DNA from: Symbiodinium kawagutii
Taxonomy: Eukaryota; Sar; Dinophyceae; Suessiales; Symbiodiniaceae
Length of the DNA stretch: 64,000 bases
Assembly: GCA_009767595.1 (NCBI GenBank)
Contig: VSDK01016261.1
Coordinates: 251,021-315,020 of the forward strand
Direction of reading: 5' to 3'
The notes under the pieces were generated by a model. The model was not told the DNA's origin. It made no database searches and was given only the letters and a program-made list of their open reading frames with translations. The stretch's first letter is position 1. Each line of letters opens with the position of its first letter. The translations under genes and the position numbers were made by a program. This document shows, one piece after another, positions 44,584 through 56,554 of the stretch.

Positions 44584-46611
44584 GTATGTCGTTCTGCTGG
44601 GATTTGTTGGATCAAATCCAGCAACAAAACAGACTTTGAGAAGTTTTGCATCGGTTTTTGGGGGGTGACAGTTCGTGGATATGGTGTTGTGTGAGATTTT
44701 GCGATCATTAGATCCCTTGTTGGGTCCTCTTACAAAATCATCGTTGAGAAGCACTTGATGTTTATGGCCCTCGCCACCGTATCAACATCAAGGTGCAAGG
44801 TGATTCCCCTTTCAAAGGTTCCAACTTTGCGTTTTTTTCGTTTTGTATTGACACTCTCAGGGACCACATGGGATCGATTCACTCAGCACGGCGGCTTCCG
44901 CAATCCCAGCATGTCACCCTAGCCAGGCTGGCACGCTGTCATCGGCCATGCTTCAACTGTTCCTCGGGATTCCACTGGTCTGATGGTATGTTGCTATACG
45001 GCGGCTATATAACCAGCAGCCGTGTGCATATAGAAGTCGTTGCCAGTTTTTTTTTGCAGGAGAAATATCAAGCATGTCAGTGACCAACACTTTTGTTGGA
45101 CCAGCGAGCTGGAAAGTCAAAGCAATGCGTCAACGTTTAGCAGCTGTTGGCTTCCAAACATGTTGCCGGCAAACCGCAAACCGGAGCTATAGGGCTCCTG
45201 GTACTTTGTCCCGCCGGGGCCATGTTCGGAGAACTGAACTGGAGTAAAGATGTGCAGCGCCAAGGGGCCCTCAATGACTAGTGAAGGCATGGGAAGCCCG
45301 AAGTCTTCCCAGCTGTTCAAATGCTGAAATTTATCTTTCTACATGCATGTCATTAAAAGCTTCAATCACTTGGGAAACCAGCTGCTAACACCAAACAGCC
45401 GTATTTTTCAGGGTTTGTTTGTTGCCATTGATCATTTTGTATCCAGCTTTCAGGCGATTCAGAGTCAGCAGATGTCAGCAGCCTTTTGCATGCCTGGCGT
45501 GGCACACAGGACGTTGTGTCGATGGTTGTTGATACTTGTTGGTTGTACATGAATTGGTTCTCATCCTCTAACTTGGGGACGGGGTCAAGATACGAACCAA
45601 GAAGAACATGGCTAGGTGAACATCTCAACGAAGAGGATGTTGTTCATCCTTGGGTCCTTGTACCACCAGGGCACCAGGGTTTGGATCCACAACAATCAAA
45701 TTTAGTTTGGCTAATTGACTTATGGTGACTTCGTTTATGATGGGGAGCTACTTTCAATCTATGGGTCGGTAGTGAGGCTTTGTGAATTGGGTTAGGTAGG
45801 GTTGACGAATTCTGGTTGATGATATTTGCATATATTTGCTCTCCCATCATTTGTCGAAGCCTTTGCTGCCATCCATCGGACCTGATTCTCCTGAGTTCCA
45901 GTGATCTTGCCGGGCAAATCCCTGGCAGATGCCCTGGAAACACATCGTTTCGTGACTGCAGGTGATCCCCCCCAGAGGTGGACCGGGTACCGATGTTGCG
46001 CCGAGGTCGCTGATGCAAGGAGAACTGGAGATTTTGATCGATGGGTGGCTGGAGCCCAGTGCTACGAGAAAAGGTGTGGGGAGTCAAGTGATCAAAGTCG
46101 GGAGATTGGAGCCAAGGCCAAGAACCCGGGTTAATCATAGTTAATAAGATTATCCTGGTTTATCATAGTTAAAAAGATCATCCAGCTCAATAACCTGGCT
46201 GGTGATTGGAGCCAGGGCTATCCTTAGCTCGGCCTTGAAAAGGGAAGCGATGCCAGGAGCTACTGGGGCTGTTGGAACCATATGGTAGCTAGAAACACTG
46301 CCTATCATTGGGTCATAGGTCAAGGCACTCTTCAAGTTGTGCTTCTTCAAGCTGGAGGTCTAAAAGTTGTTTCCAAGAGATTAGGCAGTACCAGGTTGAA
46401 TCTTTGAGTTGGAAAATTGTAAAGATTAGCAACAACTAAAAGTTGTTTCCAAAAGAAAGGTTCACCAACCATTGTCATTTGAGTTGTTGAATTTTTCTGA
46501 CTTCTCAGCCACCGTTAAGAAACAAATGATGGTTGTTGAATAGGCCACCAGTACATTATATTATAATCATTGTTGATCACCATCAACATGAGTACATTGA
46601 ATCCAGGACAC

Positions 46612-46651
46612 GTGATGATGATGCTGCTGCTGCTGCTGATGATGATGATGT
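46612..46651. repeat. ATG/CTG compound microsatellite
   Basis: GATGATGATG then (CTG)n then (ATG)n. It could encode poly-Asp/Ala or Met/Leu, but no supported exon contains it. Confidence 0.85.
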
Positions 46652-46824
46652 GATAACTGCGTTAGCAGAGTGTAGGCTGTTAACAGGGAGATCCACGAAG
46701 AGCTACCCAGGAAGGGCCACCGTCCTTGACAGATGGGTGAGCCATCGGCAATCCGGTTCATGTTCGTCATGGGTGGGCGGTTCATAAACATGGCTGGCTG
46801 ATTTCAACTCCCCGGTGTGGTCTA

Positions 46825-46914
46825 AATGGTTGGTAAAGTGACATGTGTATGTACCAGCCACTGGGATCACAGCAACCATTTGGCGATGTGACAAGTGTCA
46901 CTTTACCAACCATT
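46825..46914. mobile_element. Family F inverted-repeat element (90 bp)
   Basis: Perfect 19-bp ends AATGGTTGGTAAAGTGACA and TGTCACTTTACCAACCATT, with a GC-richer loop containing CAGCCACTGGGATCACAG. No ORF; only copy seen in the window. Confidence 0.8.
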
Positions 46915-47334
46915 GGTATCTAGTGGTTCCTAATTGATTTTCTTTTGATGCCACCAATTGCAAGGCTTTGCGCCACAACAAACAAACATAGATGGAAGTG
47001 CAAGCGTTGGAAGTTCCGGCTAGCGAAGTTAGATCGCCAAAGGCAATTCATGCAAATCCTTGAGTTATGTTCCATGTCCATTTGAATGTTTAGGAATGAA
47101 ATGAGATTTGCATACCATAAACGTTGTTCTGAGATTATGGTAGGTGTTTTATACTGGTCGTCATTGAGCATGGTCCAAGCAGTTGTTGATTATTTTCGTG
47201 TACTGTGATTTCATTAACTTTTAACAGCCATCCTTTACCAAAGCTTGCATATTTTACAGACATGTGTTCCATGTTTGTCCACTACTTATGACATCACGTC
47301 GCACGTACATGTCCGTACACACACACACAAACAT

Positions 47335-47395
47335 ATTTGTGTAAAAAAATGTATATGTATATATATATATATGTACATATATAACCATACCTCTG
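47335..47395. repeat. TA-rich simple repeat
   Basis: TGTATATGTATATATATATA and related sequence; no gene. Confidence 0.85.
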
Positions 47396-47540
47396 TATAC
47401 ACTTGCATTTTTATCTATGCATAGATGTCAATGTTTCTCTCTCTCTCTCGCGCCCTGTATCAATAAAAACACGTTTGCAGATTAAGACGGTTCATTCTAT
47501 GCCATGCTGGCGCCTTCCATGTTTGTTGTGCCGAACTCAG

Positions 47541-47650
47541 GTTGACCTTGGTAGTGGCGCCCGCGTGCAAGTGGCTCACGCGGGAAGAGGTGCCCGATGG
47601 AAGTGGTGCAGTGACCACCGCACCAAGCAATGTCAAACAGCTCCTGCGTG
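47541..47650 (+). CDS. Candidate exon, unknown product
   Basis: Acceptor CCGAACTCAG|G and donor CTGCGTG|GTTGG bound 110 bp. Frame LTLVVAPACKWLTREEVPDG continuing SGAVTTAPSNVKQLLR. If joined to 47742 by a 91-bp GT-AG intron, the frame continues as DVPQRCAMPTG, so the two islands may be consecutive exons. Confidence 0.46.
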
Positions 47651-47741
47651 GTTGGTTAACCCTGGAAGATCACCAGTTTTCAATGGTTGCTAGGGAAAAA
47701 AATCACCATGGTTCCTCGAATTGCTGGTTTCATCACACCAG

Positions 47742-48031
47742 ACGTGCCACAGAGGTGCGCAATGCCAACAGGGCACACCGCTTCAGCGGTGCAAATTTTG
47801 GACGGTGCTGGCGAGCGTTTGCCGCATTTGTGGTGGTGCTTCATGATGATTGATGAGTGGGTAGATGGCTACAGGTCAAGAGTTTTACCAGCCTGGCCGA
47901 TGCTGCAGCTCCGAACTCAGAACAATACAATGGCATTTTTCGCGTCCTTCCCACCCATCTTGGCTGGGCTGCTGACCAACGACTGGTTCTTGAAATTTCC
48001 TCTTGTCCAACCTCATGGTGGCGACGAGTGA
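47742..48031 (+). CDS. Candidate terminal exon, about 96 codons
   Basis: Open frame from acceptor CACACCAG to TGA at 48029-48031: VPQRCAMPTGHTASAVQILD continuing GAGERLPHLWWCFMMIDEWV and ending in a hydrophobic stretch (MAFFASFPPILAGLLTNDWF) plus a polar tail. The frame also extends upstream to 47687, so an intronless reading is possible. The C-terminal hydrophobic segment could be membrane-associated. No family recognised. Confidence 0.42.
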
Positions 48032-48145
48032 TGACTGCAATTCAACCTGTGGACTGAGTAGTTGCTGCTGTGATATCAACGGTTTCACGTTAGGCCCATG
48101 TTTGCTTTTGTCTCGCCCCTCAGTTAATGCTGAGGCAGACTTGTC

Positions 48146-48176
48146 TGAAGGCGATGGAGAGAGAGAGAGAGAGAGT
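48146..48176. repeat. GGCGATGG(AG)n microsatellite
   Basis: GAAGGCGATGG followed by (AG)n; second occurrence of the same compound motif. Confidence 0.85.
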
Positions 48177-48361
48177 AACCAAGCTATTTGGGAATCAACC
48201 ATAGTCAATGATCAACCTGGTAAGCGCTGGAAGATCACCATTTTTTCAATTCATTGGGAAGCTTACCTGGAAGTTTTGAAAACTGGCTATGTTTTCTGGG
48301 AAACTGGTGAGAAATGGTGGATTTTCAATGGATATTGGGAAAGCAATGGTTGGTTCAGCAG

Positions 48362-48375
48362 NNNNNNNNNNNNNN
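48362..48375. other. Assembly gap (14 N) between CAGCAG repeats
   Basis: The N run is flanked on both sides by CAGCAG, suggesting a short unresolved overlap rather than a large missing insert. Confidence 0.97.
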
Positions 48376-49235
48376 CAGCAGGTCACCATATTCGGAAAGT
48401 ATGAATTCACCATATTAGGAACTGATTTCTCAACAAGTTACCCTGGTTATGTCGGAAAAAATCGCAATATAAATGATTAGTTGTTCATGGATGACTAGCT
48501 GTTGGCAATGGTGAGTTGATAGCCAATGATAAGTGGCTGCTGGATCAAACATTTGTTTAAATTAAAGTTCAAACATACCTGAGAATGGTTTTCTAATGGA
48601 CTAATGTGTTTGGGATGGAGCAATTCGCCACCAAACTGGTAAACTGTTTGTATGATGAATTTTCTACGCAACTAGATTAGTTTGATGAAACGTACTGAAT
48701 TGCAATTAAATCATTGACAAATACCGCAGAAATGCACAGGAATCCAAACCAAGCATTTGTTTACGAATGATTACAAATATATGGAATGTAGGTTAAAGTA
48801 CTCTTTTGAAGCGAAATGTAATGTAGTATTTGATCAGGTTTGATTCTGCAGGTTCAGTCAAGTATGCCCTAGGACGCACAAATATGTGGTGCGTATATGT
48901 TTGTTTGTATTCAATATTTTTATACGCATCCACCAGGTCGATGGACTTTCCAGTATTTTTTGCGGATCAATTCCTATGATGTTGGCATTTGATCCCCAAA
49001 AAATACGGAAAATTAAGATTGATCCCCCAAACAAATAGGATTTTTTGACGATTTCCTGGGAAGGCTCAGGTTTCTTCATGAGATCAATCCGTGCCGCAGC
49101 TTCAACGGAGCCACGGCGCGCAGGTGTATCAACATCGCACCAATGAGATGGAACGCTTAGAGCTTCCTGGCTGGCTCTGTGACGGTTACGGGTGGTTGGG
49201 TAGTGGGCAAGCGCCACCGGTTTAGCAGAAAGACG

Positions 49236-49438
49236 TTGTTGCTAGTTTTTTTTGTTGCTGTTGTTCTGGTTGTTGTTGGTTGTTCATTGCTTTTGTTATT
49301 GTTGTTGGCTGGTCTTTGGTGATTTTGTTGTTGCTGTGGTTGCTGTTAGGTTTTTTGTAATTGTTTTTTGATGTTTTTGTTGTTTTTGTTGTTGTTGTTG
49401 TGGTTGTTGTTGTTGTTGTTGTTGCTGCTGCTTCTGCT
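49236..49438. repeat. TTG-rich low-complexity tract
   Basis: Two hundred bases dominated by GTT/TTG triplets with rare CTG, downstream of a GC-rich patch at 49070-49210. Consistent with the G/T-type sequence found at intron starts. Confidence 0.85.
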
Positions 49439-50433
49439 ATTTTAATGCAATTGCCCTTTGGGAACCAGTATGGGTCATATCATCAGCAACATTTCGAGTA
49501 ATGGTCTACTGTATGAGTTCTATACAATGATGTTGATTGCAATTAGCACCCGTGCTGCAGTGATGTTGAGGATTTTCACCTACCATCACCTACCAAGTCT
49601 TGCATCACCGATGATACTTGGTATTAAGCAATGGCGCGCTGAGATTTTTTGGATAATGATTTGTCAGTGATCACTCTGCTCTATTCTTGAGTTTCGGCCA
49701 AATGACATTCCAATGCTGTAGAGCACATGATTTTCACCAACGAACAGGCAGGTGGCAAGTGTGTATCATCTTTAGGACTGTGTATATCCCAGGTACCAAG
49801 TACTTCCCTGCATCAAGGAGGGTCAGGAAGCACATTCCTTGGGCCATGGGGGACACCCGGAATCGCGCACCTTTCGCTCGCTTGAGGTTTGTTCACATGC
49901 GCAGCCAGTCACAGAGACGGAGTCTGGAAAGGGAAATGTGCGGCGCCCAGGGCGCAGCTACACCCCTGTAAAGATAGCCTTATGAAGATGTCACCCTCCG
50001 GTCCGCCACTGGACCATAGCCACTGAAAATTCACGGGGTGATTGGTTGACCAGCCATGCTGTACACAGCATCAAGGCTTCATGGGTGGGTACTTATTGGT
50101 CAGCTTTGACTATTTATGGGATTTTTGGGTTATCAAAAACCAAAACAGGGTTTGTTTGTTTGGATATCCGTCGGCTCAGGGATGCAGCATTCACTGACGG
50201 GTTGCCTCCCTTTGAGGAATTGTCCATGTGACATTTGCTGTGCCCATCAGTTGCCACTATCTACGATTGAACAGGTAGTTGCCCGACACTCACGTTCACC
50301 AACGGCTACCAAATTCAGAGTTGGCCAATGTGGTGGGCAGGTTTCGAAAGCTCTTCTCCGACTACCTTTCCAGGATCAAAATCACTGCCACTTGGCATTG
50401 GAAGGGACGAAACTGGTACATCTTGGTTGACCT

Positions 50434-50477
50434 CACAGAGATGGCGATGCAGAGAGAGAGAGAGGGACAGAGAGATC
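50434..50477. repeat. GGCGATGC(AG)n microsatellite
   Basis: GATGGCGATGC followed by (AG)n with one GGGAC interruption; third occurrence. Confidence 0.8.
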
Positions 50478-51165
50478 TTGGTTGACCTTAAGTGAAACAA
50501 TGAAATCTATCTCCACTGAACTTTGAAATGTATTGCAGAACGATTCACAAGCATACGGTATGAACTAAGTTGGATCATGGACTAGCTTGATATCTATACT
50601 CAAGTTGGACAGTGGACATCACTTAACTTAGCAGGTACACCCGCCATTGTCTTAACGTTGATATCCCTTGGTTATCTGCATACCAATGTCATAAAATGTC
50701 GATCGGTTCAGACTTGGTACAGGAGGCTGAAGCTTAGCGGGCTCTATTCGGCATTGTATGACAATCTTGTTTGTGGTTTGAGCGGCGTGATGCGAGCATC
50801 AGCAACATGCTGAAAGGAATGCAGTAGAGATCGCCAACCAGTTACCATTAGTGAAGGGAAACTACTTCGATCTCGGCGTGGTTGGATCCATGATGATGCC
50901 ACCTCAACTCCCAAAACTTCCGTATTTAAATGTAAACCACTGATTTCTGGGGCACCCCCAATCAGCGCACCACTAGAACTAATCTATATAAATGCATCTA
51001 TCTACATCATGATCACCAACCATCAGAAACCATCACTGAACCATGATCTCATCAAACAAATCCACTGAACCATGATTTCATCAAACAAATCCAGGTTTAC
51101 ATCCTCATCATCACCAGCTGAACCTTTCTTGGTAACCCCTTTTCCTTAGCAACTGCACCCCCCAG

Positions 51166-51259
51166 GGCCGCGAGCCGCCACCTGACAGCCAAGGTCAAGA
51201 ACGTCCACGCACGCTTCGAGGTGGAGGATGAGCTCTCCACAACATCGGCGCCAGGAGAG
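51166..51259 (+). CDS. Candidate exon, unknown product
   Basis: Acceptor GCACCCCCCAG|G and donor GGAGAG|GTACTT bound 94 bp, leaving phase 0 at the 3' end. Frame AASRHLTAKVKNVHARFEVE continuing DELSTTSAPGE. No ATG is present, so it can only be internal. Preceded by 110 bp of CATCAGAAACCATC-type sequence. Confidence 0.52.
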
Positions 51260-52697
51260 GTACTTGGATGATCATCGCTATTTGGTGGCTAGTAACATCT
51301 ATCCTAACCACATAGTTATAATGACCTAGAAATATGGTATAGCCGACTTGAGTAGTTGCAGCAGGTACTGACTTGGATGATCATTCCATGAAGACAATGA
51401 TGAGTGATTTGTACCTGGAATAGTTCCTCATGTTACTATGGTAAATGATCATCCATGTCGGAGCTGCTCCGGCCCAGGGATGGTGGTGACCTGGTAGTGC
51501 AAGTGGCCTTGATACGGAGAGGAATGGCACGGCCATGAACGAGTATCAGATCTGCATCGGGGCATTGGGGGGAACCCCAACAGTTTCAAACATTTCTTGG
51601 GGAGGGGGCATCGTGCAGGCTGGGCCAACAAGGTGAAAAAAAACAAATCAACTTGCTTCAAAGAGTTTTTGAAGGTCAGCATCAAACCGGAAGGCAGTAG
51701 GGTTTCCTGGCTTTGTTGAAGGTTTCTTTTTCATCCAGGCATGGTTGTTTTGTTGATTGCATCGCATTCCATGATATTAGGCTGGTCGTGGAAGTTGCCC
51801 GTAGCCGTAGGTCATTTCCGCGGCTTTCATCCAATGTCGGTGTTTTTTTGAACCATTTTTGTTTTCCACCAGACATAATTACAGTCATACTCTTTCATCG
51901 TGATCACATGTTTTGTTTGGTGATCGGGCCGGAGATGGATTTGCACACACTTGGGGGGGGGGGCAGGGCGGACCAAAAAATACATAAAGCATCGATGAGT
52001 TTCAAGTGAGCTTGGGTGGGAACGTAAGAGAACCAAAAAGCTGCAAGCTGCTGCAGGTATTATTGATTCTCCGCTTTCATGTTTTTGCTTGAAGGTTGCA
52101 GGGAAGTTGGAACGGACATGGCCGATAAAGTCTTGTGCACTGTACAGATGGTGTAGCTTGCTACTGCCACCGGTGGTGCCCGCGTTGTTGTCCCCATTGG
52201 CTCAGCCTGACATCAGCGTGCTTGGGAAACCCGGAGGAGCTGCAGTGGTGATGCCAGGTGTCCTAGTCACTAGCGGCTCCTTGACCCTTTCGAGTGTTTC
52301 TAGTGGTGGGTCTCTACTAATTAACCACCACCACCACTTTGATGGGCTCAATAGCCTGTGATTTGCCAACATGTACCAAGGAACATCTACCAACAAAAAC
52401 GAAAGGTTTTTTTCCATGTGGATCTCCAACTACAAACCTCGGTCAATTGGCACACTTAACATCACTCAATCCAACACAATCAACCGTTTTGCAACATTGA
52501 ACCATCAGCCACCCAACATGATATTAATCTCCAATTAGCAATATAGATGAAAGAAGTTACTTAGATCACATCCACTGATCAACCCTTCTATTGCTTCTCA
52601 ATTATGATGAGTAGTGGTGAATCGAATAGTTGAGCCACTCAGTCATCCAACAGTTGGATGAACTACTCTGATCTCCTAAGCTACTCAGATAAAAGCT
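51260..52697. other. Noncoding, no gene supported
   Basis: A poly-G run at 51952-51963; CCACCACCACCAC at 52325. Frames of 98 and 90 codons on + (51713, 52089) show no recognisable features. Confidence 0.4.
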
Positions 52698-52820
52698 ACA
52701 TGGCTGTGGGTCAAAACCCTGTACCCCTGGTTCCCTCATTATTTTTCAATTGTTTTCCTTATTATTGTTGGTAATTATCCCCCATCAGTTGGTTGGTTAA
52801 TATTGACCCATAGCCACATG
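52698..52820. mobile_element. Family E inverted-repeat element (123 bp)
   Basis: Left end ACATGGCTGTGGGTCAAAAC, right end TTGACCCATAGCCACATG; internal GTACCCCTGGTTCCCTCATT and AATTATCCCCCAT. Confidence 0.72.
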
Positions 52821-52880
52821 GCCTCAACTAATCATCTGAGTTCCCACTGAAATTGTCACCTACTCCGAGCTTGGCTGCAG

Positions 52881-52975
52881 GACCTCCTTGGACGCTGGGT
52901 TTGGTCATCAACTCCTGCGATGTCAACCCCACCGTGGTGCCTTGGACGGTGCTGGGAAGTGCTTCGTTGGTTGCG
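52881..52975 (+). CDS. Candidate exon, unknown product
   Basis: Acceptor TTGGCTGCAG|G and donor GTTGCG|GTAGGA bound 95 bp. Frame PPWTLGLVINSCDVNPTVVP continuing WTVLGSASLVA. Hydrophobic with two prolines; could be part of a beta-rich domain. A family-E element (52698-52820) lies 60 bp upstream in the inferred intron. Confidence 0.48.
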
Positions 52976-53105
52976 GTAGGAGGGTGGGAAGAGGAACACA
53001 TGGGTGCCAAGCTATGGGGTAGCCAATGGGTCCCACCAAACAATAACGATTAGCTTAGTAGGAAAACCATTGGTTTGGGGGGTACCACTGACTTGACACA
53101 TGCCC

Positions 53106-53222
53106 ACAGGGTCATTTCTCAAGTCATAGGGCCCCCCCCAAATCATGCAGTTTATAGCAATTTGTAATCATTAAGTTAAACCAACCCTTTTTGGGGTGTA
53201 CTTTTTTTGAGAAACCAACATA
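53106..53222. mobile_element. Family A inverted-repeat element, diverged
   Basis: Contains GGTCATTTCTCAAGTCATAG with GGCCCCCC at the left and GGGGTGTACTTTTTTTGAG with AAACCAACAT at the right. Confidence 0.55.
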
Positions 53223-53747
53223 CTGGTGGGTAGTCATGGTTGTTCACAGGTTATTTTGGTGAACTATAGGTTTGATAGGTGTGATAGTGGTAATGATGAT
53301 TCAACACACAGCAATTTGTTTGGAGATTAATCACTTATGTTTTGCAGTGGTTATATAGTGGATGTGAATGGCTAATACACTTCATAGCGGATGGTTTAAT
53401 ACAGTTTTGATATATGGTGGTAGATGGTGGATGTGATTGCGAGCAATAGTTGTAATCGCCAGCAATAGTCAATCAGATGGTCAATTGTGGTTCCATGAAC
53501 ATTGATAGTTTTGATGTGGGAGAATAAGCACTCATGATCAACTACTGTATCTTTGCTGATTTGTTGAACAAAACTCGGACAACTACCAGGTGTCGTGTCA
53601 CGATACTTTGAATCTTTTGAAGCAACACATCCTGCAGGTGTCGATTTGTTTTGTTGGTTGTTATCCTCCATGTTTGACCTTAATAGCTACAATCAACCCT
53701 GAATAATTACAGATGAATACAAATCATCAACATTCATCAACCATCTA

Positions 53748-53850
53748 TATATGGGTGTTTCTCAAAATTGGGGTACCCAAAATCATATGATGTTTTTAAT
53801 CACTTATTGAAATAACCCAACAATGTCTGAGACATACCCATGCTGATATC
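53748..53850. mobile_element. Family A inverted-repeat element, diverged
   Basis: Begins ATATGGGTGTTTCTCAAAAT followed by TGGGGTACCC; the right end (GTCTGAGACATACCCAT) is degenerate. Confidence 0.55.
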
Positions 53851-54550
53851 TATATATATTATTTATTTATTTATTGATTGGTTTATTTATTTTATATATT
53901 TATACATACATAGTATCATTACTGTATGGTGGCATCACTTTTGGGGGCACCTAGCATCCCCATGATTCATTTACTCGTTGAATGCCAGATACAGAGTGAC
54001 AAAAGTTGCTGGATTCCTGGATGATCGGTTTTCAAGGTGAAGTGACATTTCCCATCAGAGCCTATTTGTGCTTTCAACGGCCAGAGCCATCCTTGATACA
54101 ACTTTTGAAGTCGATCAAGGGCATCAGCCATTGAATCACTGGTGTTGCTGTACCTATTGTTGTCTTTTGATGATGAACCACTTAGCCTAGGAATGTCAAA
54201 GCACTGCTGATCAACCATTGCTAGAACGTGCTGCAGTCATCATCACAGTATGACTCACCTGTTTTTTTCATGATTATGTTTATCGTTTGTTAATACCATC
54301 ATCAAAGTTCAAAATATGACATTGTCTCACTTGTTTGTTCTCCACTTCTTCAATTGATTTGCAACCAGTATTTTGACCATCATCAACCATCATTGTGAAC
54401 CATCATCATGAAGCAGCATCATCAATCATCACTACACCCATCAATCACCATGTGAATCAACCATAGATCAACCCATAGATCAACCATCACAACCCCCTGC
54501 TATAGCTTCGACCCCCCCGCATCAACCGCCATGGCGCCATAGGTCTCAAG

Positions 54551-54713
54551 CGCCGTGCCCACCAACGGTGAGGCGGAGCTGCTTTTGGCGGAGCAAGTGC
54601 AGTTGCACCTTGGCTGCGGTGGTTGGGAGCCGCGATGGGTCACCAAGGGACGTAGAGGGTCTACCAAGGATGGGGCCGGCACTAAGGATTTCGATTGGTT
54701 CAATGGTGGATGA
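54551..54713 (+). CDS. Candidate exon (possibly terminal), unknown product
   Basis: Acceptor GTCTCAAG; frame AVPTNGEAELLLAEQVQLHL continuing GCGGWEPRWVTKGRRGSTKD and ending at TGA 54711. An internal donor CTGCG|GTGGTT would shorten it. Flanked by one of the sharpest CCATCATC to GGTTGTTGATTGATG switches in the window. Confidence 0.46.
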
Positions 54714-56013
54714 TCAAGTGGATCAAGTGGTGCTTGATTCTGGTTTTAGCCGTGGTTTTAATTGATGGTTGTTGATTGATGACCGGTCGGAACGTCCAGG
54801 AGAATGGTTGATGCTTTGAATGATGATTAATGCTGGTTGATGGTTGAAACCTACATAGGGATCATGATTTTGAATGATGGGCTAATGATGGTGAATGACA
54901 AAGGAGCAAAGTGCAATAACAATGCTTTGTGATGGAGGATAACGTGCAACTATATAGCCAGTATATTAAGGTTTAGGGAATTGATGATAAACATTGGTGA
55001 TTGGTGACTCGTCGATATGGTATGATGGTTACTGGTGGTACGTTGATGATGTAGTTGATGACGGTTGGTCGATAGAAACATTCATTTAGCATTATATTTG
55101 AAAGCTGTCAAACATGGCTATGAATATAAAGTCGCAAAGTTATGATGGATGCCGATCGTTGTTAATAATTCATAAATGACAGGGCTATCAGTTGATAACA
55201 ATGATGGTATCATAGGGTACGGGGAGTGGCTAATAGCTGATGCAGCTTGTAATAAGTGATAGAGTATGAGTGATTCACTATGATCCATGTTGAGTTATAG
55301 CTATATTTCCATAGTTCAGCTTTATATGCACATATACCATGTCTCACTATTAGTGAGGGAGCCGTGGTGAATGATGAATCATTGTTTTGATCAATATAAG
55401 CTTGGTACAGGAAACATCAGCAACAAGCAACTACAACAACAAAATGTTCGGTATTTGCAGCTGTTTATGATGGTTGTTGATAGCAATCAATAGACTTCAT
55501 AACACAGAACTGATTTGGGCGTTTCTCAAAATGGGGTACCCCCAAGTCATGCACTATTTTTCATTGATAGGTGATAGGTAATAAATTATTCATTTTTAGG
55601 GTTCCCGTTTTTATGAAGCACCCATTTGGCAACTAGTGGTTATTATTGTTGAGTGGCTGCACACCATTGCAAATGATTGGCATTCGTGGTGAAAAATTGC
55701 TGGCTTCCGTGTAGTGCTGACCTTATGACGGGTGATGATGGTACCCTTGATGATCAGCTAAGTAGTTTGTGGTGGTGCTGCTCATAGCTATTAGAAGCAA
55801 CCTGACACAACTGTTGAAAGATCAACCAAGAAGGGTTTAATAACCATTGACATACCATGGTTTACAACCATTGATATACCATAGCTGTGGTTTGTACCAT
55901 AGCTGTGGCTTATCAACCGAGAATGATTTCTAGCAGGTTAATTCAACCATTGAATCACCATTTTATAGCCGGGTTGCTGAACCATAGCTAATGAAATGTT
56001 TGGTTGACCAAGC
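54714..56013. other. Noncoding, intron-like
   Basis: GATGGTTGTTGATTGATG then GATGGTATGATGG motifs to about 55050, sparse afterwards, and a family-A element at 55516. No gene recognised. Confidence 0.5.
55516..55626. mobile_element. Family A inverted-repeat element, diverged
   Basis: Begins TGGGCGTTTCTCAAAATGGG with GTACCCCC, and ends GGGTTCCCGTTTTTATGAAG then CACCCA. Same layout as other family-A copies; the right end is decayed. Confidence 0.65.
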
Positions 56014-56115
56014 ATGGTTGACACATCTGTGGCAGCAGTGGTGGTCCGTGACCCGTCGCAGTGGCCTCGGGCAGCGTTTTCAGTCGCAGAATCAGGCATC
56101 TCAAACCAAGGGTAG
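56014..56115 (+). CDS. Candidate exon or small ORF
   Basis: Frame MVDTSVAAVVVRDPSQWPRA continuing AFSVAESGISNQG then TAG. More protein-like than the overlapping frame on the same strand. It lies 0.6 kb upstream of TPR gene copy 2 and is separated from it by AT-rich sequence. Confidence 0.33.
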   Translation: MVDTSVAAVVVRDPSQWPRAAFSVAESGISNQG

Positions 56116-56139
56116 TTGGCATTTGGACGCAACAATGAC

Positions 56140-56300
56140 ATATGTTTTATATATGTATGTACCTATATATATGTATGTAAATATTTTTATATTTGTATAA
56201 ATTTTGTTGAATATATTTATATGAATATGTATATATTGTAAGTTGTCTATATATAAATATATTGTTTGTTGAATATGTGTGAACATGTTTTGTTGAATAT
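56140..56300. repeat. AT-rich TATATG/AATAT simple sequence
   Basis: ATATATGTATGTACC and TTTGTTGAATATAT motifs repeated imperfectly. Opposite-strand frames rich in Tyr/Ile here are composition artefacts. Confidence 0.85.
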
Positions 56301-56554
56301 ATTTTCAAACAAAACATACATGTGAATTGACGTGAATATAGACAGTGTGCACATACTGCAAATGGCACATGTGCATTTGCATCTCTTCAAGTTTGCAACA
56401 TACATCAAAATGTGGGTGCATAAGCAAACATTCATACAAATCTGAAATGAAACAACAGTAGCCATGAATGTGCCTGCTTGCACAAGCATGGTGCTTGTGC
56501 TGATTCTTTACTCCGATGATTTCAATGTAATGACTGTTTGTTTACTTGTTTCCG

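Larger units (their letters stand above)
44584..47540. other. Noncoding, no gene supported with confidence
   Basis: Overlapping frames on both strands around 45340-46140 (longest 164 codons, -) show no motif or splice pattern I trust. Includes the family F element and microsatellites at 46612 and 47335. Confidence 0.35.
48376..51165. other. Noncoding, possible unrecognised exons
   Basis: GC-rich patches at 49070-49210, 49860-49970 and 50280-50430 have open frames (for example ELANVVGRFRKLFSDYLSRI near 50320) but no confident boundaries. A/C-type motifs at 51000-51115 precede the next exon. Confidence 0.35.

Noticed and set aside
45644-46138. 164-codon frame on - strand
   Set aside because: Low-quality composition and overlap with several + frames; no recognisable domain.
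56101-56489. Tyr/Ile-rich frames on - strand
   Set aside because: AT-rich simple sequence with no coding features.
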